NCBI GenBank assembly: GCA_029939945.1
Contig: JAOZRX010000015.1
Coordinates: forward strand, 1-35,896
Direction: 5' to 3'
DNA length: 35,896 nucleotides
Source: Candidatus Izemoplasma sp.
Lineage (GTDB): Bacteria > Bacillota_I > Bacilli_A > Izemoplasmatales > Izemoplasmataceae
The number at the start of each line of letters is the position of its first letter. The first letter of the stretch is position 1. Positions 27,305-35,123 of this stretch are shown one piece after another. The position numbers and the translations under genes are program-made. The notes beneath the pieces were generated by a model, which saw only the letters and a program-made list of their open reading frames with translations, did no database searches and had not been told where the DNA came from.

Positions 27305-28399
27305 ATTATCGGCTAAAGTAAGTTCTTTAGAGGCTTCTTTTAATTCCAAGAAATATTCAGAAGTTACTTTTATTATTCCTGTAATTGGAATTGCAACTAT
27401 AATACCTGTAACTCCAAATAAAGCTCCAAAGAAAATAAAACTTGATAAGACAAGTAAAGGATGTAAGCTAACTTCCCGACCCATAATCCATGGTTGGACG
27501 ATTCCACCTTGTAATCCTTGTCCAATTACATTTGCAACAACTAAAGCAAGCCATGTCCATTCACCAAATAATAGTTCTCCTGGAACAGTAAACGAGTATA
27601 GAATTGGAAGTAACATCCCGATAAATCCACCAATATAAGGGATTATATCTAAAAATCCTAATGTGAATCCAAAGAAGATACTTCTTTCTCCAAGGCCTAG
27701 TATAAAGAATATGATAGTGAAGAATATACTCATTATTAACATCGATGTGAAACGACCATTAAAGTATTTTTCAATTACTTCATTTGATCTAATTCCTAAT
27801 TCTTTAACATTCTTTTGATATTTTTTAGGTACAACAACTAAAAATCCTTCAAATATTTTTTCTTTATCATTAAGAATAAAGAATAAGAATACTGGAATTA
27901 AGACAATACTTATTAAAATATTAATAAAACTCTTAAATAGATTAAAGACATTGATAATAATTGGTGACATACTATTTAGATTAATATAATCACTCATTGA
28001 GTCGTATATATCAGATAATCTTTCATTATTTATAGCAAATGTTTCAATAGATACGAGAATGTTTTCCCAGTCTCTTGAAATGAATATTTTAGCTTGATCA
28101 TATATCATATTTCCAACTAAGAAAACGAATAGCGCTATGATAATTAATAGTATTAGAAATACGATTATTACACTTATCCATCTTTTCTTAACTCTTTTAT
28201 CGATTAGTTTTACAATTGGAGCAAGTAAATAACTAATAAACAATGCAACTACTAAAGGAAATACGATTGCATTAATTGCCGTAAATAAAGTATCTATTTG
28301 AGTTCCAAATAGTTCAGTTGCATACTTTAAAGAAATTAGGATTAAAGCGATAATCCCTAAGTTTTGTAAAGCTCTAACTCTTTTTTCATTTTTATTCAT
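27290..28399 (-). CDS. AI-2E family (PerM/YdbI-like) membrane transporter
   Basis: 369 residues with seven to eight membrane helices and the family's large soluble insert between early and late helices (about 105-160). Family features: PLVVALFISYLLAPIVKLID (about 48-67), LGFLDIIPYIGGFIGMLLPI (about 247-266), GIVQPWIMGREVSLHPLLVL (about 298-317) and FGVTGIIVAIPITGIIKV (about 328-345). Members include putative AI-2 exporters and Na+/H+ antiporters; the substrate here is unknown. ATG at 28399 follows TGGAGGAATA. An extended -10 TGATATAAT (28425-28420) stands right after the rpsO terminator, so the gene probably has its own promoter. It and tetR interrupt the usual rpsO-pnp order. Confidence 0.88.
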   Translation of the reverse strand: MNKNEKRVRALQNLGIIALILISLKYATELFGTQIDTLFTAINAIVFPLVVALFISYLLAPIVKLIDKRVKKRWISVIIVFLILLIIIALFVFLVGNMIYDQAKIFISRDWENILVSIETFAINNERLSDIYDSMSDYINLNSMSPIIINVFNLFKSFINILISIVLIPVFLFFILNDKEKIFEGFLVVVPKKYQKNVKELGIRSNEVIEKYFNGRFTSMLIMSIFFTIIFFILGLGERSIFFGFTLGFLDIIPYIGGFIGMLLPILYSFTVPGELLFGEWTWLALVVANVIGQGLQGGIVQPWIMGREVSLHPLLVLSSFIFFGALFGVTGIIVAIPITGIIKVTSEYFLELKEASKELTLADNKKSS

Positions 28400-28435
28400 A
28401 ATTTATTCCTCCATAAAGTATTATATCATAGATTC

Positions 28436-28463
28436 AAAAGAAAAAAGCGCTTTTCAGCGCTTT
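28436..28463 (-). terminator. rpsO terminator
   Basis: Stem AAAGCGCT/AGCGCTTT with loop TTTC on the + strand (28444-28463), followed on the minus strand by a T run. Confidence 0.8.
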
Positions 28464-28465
28464 AA

Positions 28466-28735
28466 TTATCTTCTTAGTCCTAATCTTTCAATTAGATCAC
28501 GATATCTTTTAACATCTTTTTTTGCTAAATATTTTAGTAAATTTCTTCTGTGTCCTACTTTTTTAAGTAATCCACGTCTAGAATGATGATCATGTTTATG
28601 AATTTGTAAGTGATCATTTAATTCAAGAATTTCACGTGTTAATAAAGCAACTTGAACCTCAGGACTTCCTGTGTCACCGTCTTTTGTGCGGTAATCCTCA
28701 ACTATTGCTTTTTTTGCTTCGCTAGATAATGCCAT
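28466..28735 (-). CDS. rpsO: 30S ribosomal protein S15
   Basis: 89 residues, the exact usual length. Clear S15 signatures are [14 protein letters not shown] (20-33), [20 protein letters not shown] (about 42-61) and RRNLLKYL. It binds 16S rRNA helices 20-22 early in small-subunit assembly. ATG at 28735 follows AAAAGGAGG. It has its own promoter (28822-28849) and a leader of about 80 bases with foldable repeats, in which S15 commonly regulates its own translation. It lies downstream of truB-ribF without a terminator in between, so readthrough from that operon is also likely. Confidence 0.98.
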   Translation of the reverse strand: MALSSEAKKAIVEDYRTKDGDTGSPEVQVALLTREILELNDHLQIHKHDHHSRRGLLKKVGHRRNLLKYLAKKDVKRYRDLIERLGLRR

Positions 28736-28815
28736 TTTAGTTTCCTCCTTTTTTTATTTTCTTACCTAATTCCTAGAAAATCGTTGGAGTATCGATAATC
28801 AAAGAGATAGGCGCG
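28736..28815 (-). promoter_or_regulatory. rpsO leader, possible S15 autoregulatory RNA
   Basis: On the minus strand CCTA (28811-28808) can pair with TAGG (28775-28772), enclosing a hairpin ATCG/CGAT (28796-28793 with 28783-28780) with a nine-base loop. The fold was made by eye; S15 binding is only inferred from the family habit of autoregulation. Confidence 0.3.
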
Positions 28816-28821
28816 ATTATT

Positions 28822-28849
28822 ATTATATCATAGTAGATAATATATGCAA
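28822..28849 (-). promoter_or_regulatory. rpsO promoter
   Basis: Minus strand TTGCAT (28849-28844), 16-base spacer, TATAAT (28827-28822) with TGA directly before it (extended -10). Confidence 0.7.
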
Positions 28850-28852
28850 GTA

Positions 28853-29761
28853 TTATTTACTTAGTGATTTAAAAGTATCTATAGAATCAATTTTGTCTTT
28901 ATCAATTTGCTCTACTAATGCCTCTATTGAGGTGAATTTAACTTCATCTCTCAATCTTCTGATAAACTTGATTTCAATAATTTCTCCATAGATATCTTCA
29001 TCAAAATCAAATATATTAGCTTCAACAGAAAGATCTATACGACAATTTAACGTTGGATTATGACCAACACTAGTCATTGATTCATACCAGATGTCTTTTA
29101 CTTTTGTGAAAGTTACGTAAACTCCTCGTTTAGGTAAAAAATATCCATTAGTTGTTATATTTGCGGTAGGATAACCAATCATTCTACCTTTTTTTGCTCC
29201 TTGGATAACTTCTCCATTAATTGAATAGTAATCTCCGAGTACTTCTTTTACATTATCTACTTGTCCAGATCTAATCAAGTCCCTTATGTGAGTGCTTCCT
29301 ACTTTATATCCTTCATAAGTTACTTCTTTAACAACGATAGTGTTTAAGCGTTTATCGTTAAGTAGTGTTTTAACATTACCGCTTCCTCTAACTCCGAATT
29401 TAAAATCGAAACCACAAACGATAGTATCAATATTCTTTAAATACATATTTATAAATTCATTTGGAGTAAGTTGTGCTTTTTCTTTTGAGAACTCAATTAC
29501 ATAAATATAATCAAGATCAAATTGCTTAAAAATCTTAATTTTCTTATTTAGAGGTGTTAAGTAGTAATAATCTAAATCAAATAAGATACTTTTTGGATGA
29601 ATATCAAAAGTAATCACAGCTTTAGATAAGTTTTTCTTATTTCCAATTTCAATTGTTTTATTTATTAGTTCTTTATGAGCCAAATGAACACCATCAAAAA
29701 AACCAATAGCGGCTACTGTGTTGTGTTCAATTGGATTTCCATTAAGTTTTATAACTTCCAT
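28853..29761 (-). CDS. ribF: Bifunctional riboflavin kinase/FAD synthetase
   Basis: 302 residues, normal length. Makes FMN and then FAD from riboflavin and ATP. The N-terminal nucleotidyltransferase domain has AIGFFDGVHLAHKELI (18-33), VITFDIHP (about 48-55) and the GSTHIRDLI motif (about 160-168). The C-terminal kinase domain has GAKKGRMIGYPTANI (about 188-202) with the PTAN ligand and the NPTL motif. ATG at 29761 follows AGAAGG, whose first bases overlap the truB stop region, 13 bases after truB. The truB-ribF-rpsO order is that of Bacillus. Confidence 0.95.
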   Translation of the reverse strand: MEVIKLNGNPIEHNTVAAIGFFDGVHLAHKELINKTIEIGNKKNLSKAVITFDIHPKSILFDLDYYYLTPLNKKIKIFKQFDLDYIYVIEFSKEKAQLTPNEFINMYLKNIDTIVCGFDFKFGVRGSGNVKTLLNDKRLNTIVVKEVTYEGYKVGSTHIRDLIRSGQVDNVKEVLGDYYSINGEVIQGAKKGRMIGYPTANITTNGYFLPKRGVYVTFTKVKDIWYESMTSVGHNPTLNCRIDLSVEANIFDFDEDIYGEIIEIKFIRRLRDEVKFTSIEALVEQIDKDKIDSIDTFKSLSK

Positions 29762-29774
29762 AGTTTAACCTTCT

Positions 29775-30644
29775 TTAAAATACATTTATTGCCTTCATTT
29801 TAGGCTCTGTGGGGTGTTTATCATAAATTGCAAGTAAGTTGTCGTCTTGATCAACAATTCTTGTTAGAGAATAGTTTTTAAAATATTTAAGGCTTATTGC
29901 CATTCCGTTTTTTACATGATGATTTAATTCTTCTGGTAAAACAAATTTATTCATAAACGATAAAGCATTAGAGAGACTAATAATGTTGTAGTTACCTTTT
30001 TCTACTTCTTCTAACGTATAACTATCTTCAACACTAAATTGACCAGCTTTAAGTCGGTGAAGTTCATAATTATGTGCTGGGTAACCTAGTTTTTTTCCAA
30101 TATCATAAGATAATGTTCTAACATATAACCCTTTAGAACTATGAACAGTGTAATCAAAATAAGCAACGTCGTTCGAATATATGATATCATTTATTCTTTT
30201 GATGTCAAATATATCGATAATTCTTGAAGGTATATCATCAATTATTATTCCTTTACGAGCATATTCATACAATCTTTTGCCTTTATATTTGATAGCTGAG
30301 TACATTGGAGGTGTTTGAGTATATTTTCCTTTAAAAGAATTAATTACTTCATCAACTTGGTCAAGTTGACTCACTTTTAACTCTTCAAGAATCGTCCCAG
30401 TTTTGTCTAAAGTATCCGTAGATTTACCAATTAAAACAGTTGATTGATATACTTTTTCGTCGTTGTTAAGGTATTTCATGATCTTTGTACCTTTGTTTAC
30501 ACCAACAACTAAAACTCCGGTTGCATCAGGATCTAACGTTCCTGTGTGACCGAGTTTTTTTGTTTTTAAAATACCTCTTAAAACATTAATTACATCATGA
30601 GATGTATAACCTTTCGGTTTGTTTATTAATAATATACCGTCCAT
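29775..30644 (-). CDS. truB: tRNA pseudouridine-55 synthase
   Basis: 289 residues. It makes pseudouridine 55 in the T-loop of tRNAs. Seen: GILLINKPKGYTSHDV (3-18), the catalytic aspartate in GHTGTLDPDATGVLVV (D38), TPPMYSAIKYKGKRLYEYAR (about 112-131), and YFDYTVHSSKGLYVRTLSYD (about 158-177), whose GLYVRTL block is characteristic. The C-terminal region is PUA-like but short. ATG at 30644 follows TTGGTGAT about ten bases after the predicted transcript start, so the leader is very short. First gene of the truB-ribF(-rpsO) unit; its promoter overlaps the trxA terminator. Confidence 0.95.
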   Translation of the reverse strand: MDGILLINKPKGYTSHDVINVLRGILKTKKLGHTGTLDPDATGVLVVGVNKGTKIMKYLNNDEKVYQSTVLIGKSTDTLDKTGTILEELKVSQLDQVDEVINSFKGKYTQTPPMYSAIKYKGKRLYEYARKGIIIDDIPSRIIDIFDIKRINDIIYSNDVAYFDYTVHSSKGLYVRTLSYDIGKKLGYPAHNYELHRLKAGQFSVEDSYTLEEVEKGNYNIISLSNALSFMNKFVLPEELNHHVKNGMAISLKYFKNYSLTRIVDQDDNLLAIYDKHPTEPKMKAINVF

Positions 30645-30660
30645 CTAAATCACCAAGATT

Positions 30661-30689
30661 ATTATACAATAAAGCCAAAAAAAAACCAA
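30661..30689 (-). promoter_or_regulatory. truB-ribF promoter, overlapping the trxA terminator
   Basis: Minus strand TTGGTT (30689-30684), exactly 17 bases, TATAAT (30666-30661) with TG upstream (extended -10). The -35 box is the 3' arm of the trxA terminator stem and the spacer contains its T run. Confidence 0.6.
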
Positions 30690-30704
30690 GATTTAACCCT
30701 GGTT
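30675..30704 (-). terminator. trxA terminator
   Basis: Minus-strand stem AACCAGG/CTTGGTT (30704-30698 with 30690-30684, one G-U pair) followed by nine T. Confidence 0.75.
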
Positions 30705-30709
30705 ATTTT

Positions 30710-31018
30710 TTATGCTTTGCGAACCCAATCAACTAAAGCATCTTTTGGCATGAATCCTGCTCTTTGAGCAACTGCTTTTCCATCTTTTAAGACGAACAAA
30801 GCTGGAATTCCTCTAACACCGAATTGATTTGCTAGTTCGATATTTTGGTCTACGTCAACTTTTACAACTCCAATGTCTTCATTTTCATTAGCAATTTGTT
30901 CAAGCACTGGACCAATCATACGACATGGTGCACACCAATCTGCATAAAAGTCTAAGATAATAGTTCCTTTTGCTGTTATATCTTTAAAGTTATTACTGTT
31001 TGCGAATACTACAGGCAT
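30710..31018 (-). CDS. trxA: Thioredoxin
   Basis: 102 residues, classic size. The redox motif WCAPC lies at 28-32 within DFYADWCAPCRMIGPVLE; the second position is Ala instead of the more common Gly, as in various other thioredoxins. The cis-proline loop GIPALFVLKDG lies around 73-83, and GF..KDALVDWVRKA ends the protein. Cytoplasmic disulfide reductant for enzymes such as ribonucleotide reductase. ATG at 31018 follows AAGGAGG. It has a consensus promoter and its own terminator, so it is monocistronic, lying just after mutS2. Confidence 0.97.
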   Translation of the reverse strand: MPVVFANSNNFKDITAKGTIILDFYADWCAPCRMIGPVLEQIANENEDIGVVKVDVDQNIELANQFGVRGIPALFVLKDGKAVAQRAGFMPKDALVDWVRKA

Positions 31019-31051
31019 AGTTATTTCCTCCTTATTTAAAAAATACAGTTT

Positions 31052-31080
31052 ATTATACTTAAAGAAATGAGTAATTTCAA
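31052..31080 (-). promoter_or_regulatory. trxA promoter
   Basis: Minus strand TTGAAA (31080-31075), 17-base spacer, TATAAT (31057-31052), located between the mutS2 stop and trxA. Confidence 0.75.
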
Positions 31081-31093
31081 TCTTTTTGCAAAA

Positions 31094-33418
31094 TTATTTA
31101 AAATAAACTACAGTTGCTCCCGTTCCGCCTTCTCCACCCTCACCATCACGATGGTTTGATACACTAGAATTCTTGTCTAAATAGGTCTTAACAAGTTTTC
31201 TAAGTGTTAATGTACCATATCCATGAATAATAGTTGCAAAAGGCATGTTTGAAATAAGACAATCATCAATGTATTTGTCTAGAGCAATTTTTGCTTCTTC
31301 ATATCTCATTCCTCTTAAATCTAATTCAGATTTAACAGTTTTCTTAATATTTGATTTAATTTTATTTACTCGATTGTTTGATTTTTTTGCATGACTAATG
31401 AACTCAAGTTGATCTTCTGGAAACAAAGAAGTTAATGCTCCCATTTTTACAAGCCATTGATTTTTCTTTTGTTTTTTAAGCAATTCTCCAGCTCGATTAA
31501 ACTTTAAAATATTAACAATATCTCCAACTAAAAAATCATGTTTTTCAGCTGTTTTAGATTCAGCTTTTGAAGTGCTTAATGACTTAACTTTATATTTGAT
31601 TTCCGCAATTTCATGATCCTTGATTAAATCTTGTTTTTTTAGTAATTCTATCTCTTTGATAAGGTTAAGGGCCTCTTCTTTTGTATCCTTAATTATTTGA
31701 CTCTCTTCAACTGCAACTTTTCTTTTGAGTCCCCTTTTTTCCTCTATAAGCTCTTTTCGTAATATCTCATTTCGATTGACTAATTCATTATTATCCTTAA
31801 TTTGATTCTCATACTCTCTAATTTTTTGTTCTAGTGTATTTCCACGTTTTTCAAGCTTATTTATTAAATCTGTTATCTCTGTTTGCGAGGTTAAAACATT
31901 CTCTTTAGCACTATTAATTATTGATTCATTTAGTCCTAATCTTTCACTGATTAAAAGTGCGTTTGATTTACCTGGAGTACCTAGTAATAATCGATAAGTT
32001 GGAGACAAAGTATTAACATCGAATTCAACACTTGCGTTTACTATTTCATTTTTATTATAGGCATAAGCTTTTAATTCTGGATAATGAGTAGTCGCAATAA
32101 CATGGACTCCTCTTATTCTAATATAATCTAAAATACTTATCGCAAGACTTGCTCCTTCTTTTGGATCAGTTCCACTTCCGAGTTCATCTAGTAAGATTAA
32201 TGAACCCACAGTTAAGTTATCAATAATCCTAATAATTCTTGTCATATGAGAAGAAAATGTTGATAAAGATTGTTCTATTGATTGTTCATCACCAATATCT
32301 GCGAAGATATTCTCGAATATTATTGTCTTACTGCCTTTATCTACAGGAATTAACAATCCACTTTGAACCATTATTGATAATAATCCCATTGTTTTTAAAG
32401 CAACTGTTTTACCACCTGTATTTGGACCAGTAATAATTATGATTTTTTCATCTGAATTAAAGGTAATTGTATTTGCGATTACTTCTTCTTGTTTAATTAA
32501 AGGATGTCTTGATTTAATAAGGTTAATTTCTGAATCTGTAATAGCAGGTGCACTACATTCATATATTAGGGCAAATTTCGCTGTTGCGAAAATTGCATCT
32601 AATTCAGATAGAAGCTTTAAGTTATTAGTTAAAGGATAATAGTACTCAGCAACTTTGATTGTAAGTTCTCGTAATAATCTCTCAACTTCTTTTTGTTCAT
32701 CAAGTTTTAATAATGATATTTCATTATTTATTGTATTGACACTTGTTGGCTCCATATAAACAGTCTCGCCACTACTTGAGTAATCAATGATTGCTCCTTT
32801 AAAGTTGTTTTTCTCGCTTAATTTGATTGGTACAACAAAACGATTATTTCTGATTGTAACAAGAGATTCTGCTAGTTTAGAATTATCTCTGTTTAAAATA
32901 AGATTTAACTTTTCTGTTATTTTGGTTTGTTTTGATCTAATAGAGTTTCTTATTTTTCTTAATGTAGGTGAAGCACTATCACTTACTTCTGCATTATCAG
33001 TAATTATATATTGAATTTCCATTTTTAGTTTTGGAACACTTTCAATATTCTCAAAATAGATATCTAAGGCAATATCTTCAATTTCATTTTCTTTAACTTG
33101 CTTATAAAAACGCAACATATTATTTGTTGCTTCTATTAAGCCAATAATATCTAAAAACTCAAAAGGCTTTAATACTGAATATATTTGTGCTCTTTTTAAA
33201 GTCTCTGATAAATCTCTAATTCCACCAAATGGAGGTTCTTTGTAAAGGTCAATAATTTTTAATGCATGAGCTGCTTCACTAAGTTTTCTGTTTATTTCTA
33301 GTACGTTGTTACTAGGTGATATTTCATCAACTAAAAACTTACCTAAAGAAGTTTGGGCATAATTACTAACCATTGTTTTAACTTTATTGAATTCCAGTAA
33401 ACTATTATCAAAATACAT
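31094..33418 (-). CDS. mutS2: MutS2 endonuclease/ATPase with C-terminal Smr domain
   Basis: 774 residues, typical of MutS2. Core and clamp helices (about 1-310) lack the MutS mismatch-recognition domain. The ATPase follows, with Walker A GPNTGGKT (331-338), FADIGDEQSIEQSLSTFSSH (372-391), Walker B ILLDELGSGTDP (408-419) and the TTHYPELKAYA loop. A long coiled coil (about 510-620) leads to an Smr domain at the end (about 698-774, LDLRGMRYEEA, IIHGYGTLTLRK, GEGGEGGTGATVV). In Bacillus MutS2 splits collided ribosomes, and elsewhere it limits recombination. The usual Smr motif HGKGTGxLR reads HGYGTLTLR here. ATG at 33418 follows TAGGAGTGAT. It is divergent from rnhC, with only 66 bases between their starts. 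Confidence 0.95.
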   Translation of the reverse strand: MYFDNSLLEFNKVKTMVSNYAQTSLGKFLVDEISPSNNVLEINRKLSEAAHALKIIDLYKEPPFGGIRDLSETLKRAQIYSVLKPFEFLDIIGLIEATNNMLRFYKQVKENEIEDIALDIYFENIESVPKLKMEIQYIITDNAEVSDSASPTLRKIRNSIRSKQTKITEKLNLILNRDNSKLAESLVTIRNNRFVVPIKLSEKNNFKGAIIDYSSSGETVYMEPTSVNTINNEISLLKLDEQKEVERLLRELTIKVAEYYYPLTNNLKLLSELDAIFATAKFALIYECSAPAITDSEINLIKSRHPLIKQEEVIANTITFNSDEKIIIITGPNTGGKTVALKTMGLLSIMVQSGLLIPVDKGSKTIIFENIFADIGDEQSIEQSLSTFSSHMTRIIRIIDNLTVGSLILLDELGSGTDPKEGASLAISILDYIRIRGVHVIATTHYPELKAYAYNKNEIVNASVEFDVNTLSPTYRLLLGTPGKSNALLISERLGLNESIINSAKENVLTSQTEITDLINKLEKRGNTLEQKIREYENQIKDNNELVNRNEILRKELIEEKRGLKRKVAVEESQIIKDTKEEALNLIKEIELLKKQDLIKDHEIAEIKYKVKSLSTSKAESKTAEKHDFLVGDIVNILKFNRAGELLKKQKKNQWLVKMGALTSLFPEDQLEFISHAKKSNNRVNKIKSNIKKTVKSELDLRGMRYEEAKIALDKYIDDCLISNMPFATIIHGYGTLTLRKLVKTYLDKNSSVSNHRDGEGGEGGTGATVVYFK

Positions 33419-33484
33419 AATATCACTCCTAGCAATACTATTTTAACAAATTATATGCTAAAATAATAGGGCGAGGTGATTATT

Positions 33485-34396
33485 TTGAACTATGTACTTA
33501 ATTTAACGGATGAATTCGCAAAAAGAGTAATTATATTTTATCGTGATTATCAAGCAGATTCGAAGAACGAATCTGTTGTTTTCTTTGCGAAAACTGATTA
33601 CGTTGCAGTTACAGTATATAGTACTAATAAGGTTATGTTCCAAGGTGAAGACGCAGAAGATGAATATAAAATGTGGAAAGTAATGTTAGATTATAAAGAA
33701 GACATTGCTCCTAAGAAAAAAATTGTAAAACAAAAAGATACTGACTACTATTTACTTTCAATTGGTAGTGATGAAGTAGGTACAGGAGACTTCTTTGGTC
33801 CTATTACGGTTTGTGCTGCTTACTTAGATAAAGATAATCTTGAATATATTAAAGGTCTTAAAATAGATGATTCAAAGAAATTAAGTGATGAGAAAATTAT
33901 TAATATAGCTGAAAGAATAAAAGATAGATTAGTCTTTAGTTTATTATCATTACATAATGAAAAATTTAATGAATTAACAAGACGTGGATATAATATGAAT
34001 AAGATAAAAGCTATTTTACATAATAAAGCAATATTAAATTTACAAATGAAAGTATTTGAGAATCCCCCAGTAATTGTTGATCAGTTTGCTGAAGAAGGGC
34101 TTTATTTTCGCTACTTAAGCAATGAAAATAAAGTTTATAGAGATATTAGATTTACTACTAAGGCTGAAAGCAAATATGCTAGTGTAGCGATTGCTAGTAT
34201 TATCGCAAGATACGCTTTTTTAAAGCATTTTGATATCTTAGTGAGTGAGTCAGGGTATCCACTTAAAAAAGGTGCAGGGAGCCAAGTTGATGAGCTTACT
34301 AGTCAAATCATTGAAGAAAAAGGAGAAAATTTTTTAGAAAAGTACGCTAAAATGAATTTTAGAACATTAACTAAAGCAAAGGAACTACTTAAATAA
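33485..34396 (+). CDS. rnhC: Ribonuclease HIII
   Basis: 303 residues from TTG at 33485. This start lies after GCGAGGTGAT; the in-frame GTG at 33476 is inside that site and the only nearby ATG is out of frame. The N-terminal TBP-like substrate-binding domain (about 1-85) is typical of type 2 RNase HIII. The catalytic domain starts with SIGSDEVGTGDFFGPITV (about 89-106), giving the DEVGTGD motif, then DDSKKLSDEKI (about 124-134), the MNKIKAILHNKA helix and DQFAEEG (about 196-202) with its catalytic Asp. It cleaves the RNA strand of RNA/DNA hybrids. In Bacillus rnhC also sits near mutS2, but zapA is missing here. Confidence 0.95.
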   Translation: MNYVLNLTDEFAKRVIIFYRDYQADSKNESVVFFAKTDYVAVTVYSTNKVMFQGEDAEDEYKMWKVMLDYKEDIAPKKKIVKQKDTDYYLLSIGSDEVGTGDFFGPITVCAAYLDKDNLEYIKGLKIDDSKKLSDEKIINIAERIKDRLVFSLLSLHNEKFNELTRRGYNMNKIKAILHNKAILNLQMKVFENPPVIVDQFAEEGLYFRYLSNENKVYRDIRFTTKAESKYASVAIASIIARYAFLKHFDILVSESGYPLKKGAGSQVDELTSQIIEEKGENFLEKYAKMNFRTLTKAKELLK

Positions 34397-34407
34397 GTGT
34401 TTTATAA

Positions 34408-34436
34408 TTGAATTAAATAAATCGTTATAATATAAT
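34408..34436 (+). promoter_or_regulatory. Ferritin promoter
   Basis: TTGAAT (34408-34413), 17-base spacer, TATAAT (34431-34436). An overlapping TATAAT five bases upstream makes the exact start uncertain. No clear Fur or PerR operator was recognised. Confidence 0.65.
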
Positions 34437-34462
34437 ATTAAATGTAAAAGGAGATGATTTTT

Positions 34463-34960
34463 TTGAATGAAAAATTAGAAAAAGCAATAAACGATCAACT
34501 AAATTTCGAAATTGAATCTGCTCATATCTATTTAGCAATGGCTGGATATGTAGCTACACTCGGGTTAGAAGGATTTGAAAGTTGGATGTTTGTTCAGTAT
34601 GAAGAAGAACTTTCTCACGCTAAGAAATTTATACAATATATTAATGAACGTGGTGGAAGAGTAAATATTACTGGATTTGAAACTCCAAGAAATGATTTTG
34701 AATCATTACTTAATGTGATGGAAGTATCTTTAGGACATGAGAAAATTGTTACTGCGAGAATTAATAACATTATGGATATTGCTCATGAAGTTAAAGATTA
34801 CGCTGCTATTAGCTTCTTGCAATGGTATGTAACAGAACAAGTTGAAGAAGAAGATAATTTTAGTAAACTTATCGACAAGATTAAATTAGTAAAAGACGCC
34901 GGTCTTTATATGTTAGATAAAGAAGTTGGGACAAGAGTATTTGTACCAATCGCTAAATAG
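34463..34960 (+). CDS. ftnA: Non-heme ferritin (FtnA type)
   Basis: 165 residues from TTG at 34463, after AAAGGAGATGAT; the in-frame ATG at 34454 is part of the ribosome binding site. Four-helix ferritin with ferroxidase ligands in the expected places: E16 (NFEIES), E49 and H52 (EEELSHAKKF), E93 (GHEKIVT) and EQVEEED near 125-131. FLQWYVTEQ (118-126) is the FtnA hallmark, and no heme-binding Met of bacterioferritin is seen at the equivalent site. It oxidises and stores iron in a 24-subunit shell. It has its own promoter and, about 90 bases after the stop, a strong terminator-like hairpin. Confidence 0.93.
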   Translation: MNEKLEKAINDQLNFEIESAHIYLAMAGYVATLGLEGFESWMFVQYEEELSHAKKFIQYINERGGRVNITGFETPRNDFESLLNVMEVSLGHEKIVTARINNIMDIAHEVKDYAAISFLQWYVTEQVEEEDNFSKLIDKIKLVKDAGLYMLDKEVGTRVFVPIAK

Positions 34961-35050
34961 CATTTATACTACAGTTAGAGATTAAATAAACAATTGTTAA
35001 TAAAAAAAGACGAGAAAACGAAAGTATAACCTTAAAATAGACACAAAAAA

Positions 35051-35090
35051 GAAAAGAGTCATATTAGATGAGAATCTAGTATGACTTTTT
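35051..35090 (+). terminator. Strong terminator-like hairpin between ferritin and the transposase remnant
   Basis: A 13-bp stem AGTCATATTAGAT/ATCTAGTATGACT (one G-U pair) with loop GAGA, A-rich before it and followed by TTTTT. It may end the ferritin transcript or belong to the end of an insertion element. Confidence 0.6.
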
Positions 35091-35123
35091 GATATACTTA
35101 GAATGAAAGAAAGGAATGATAAG

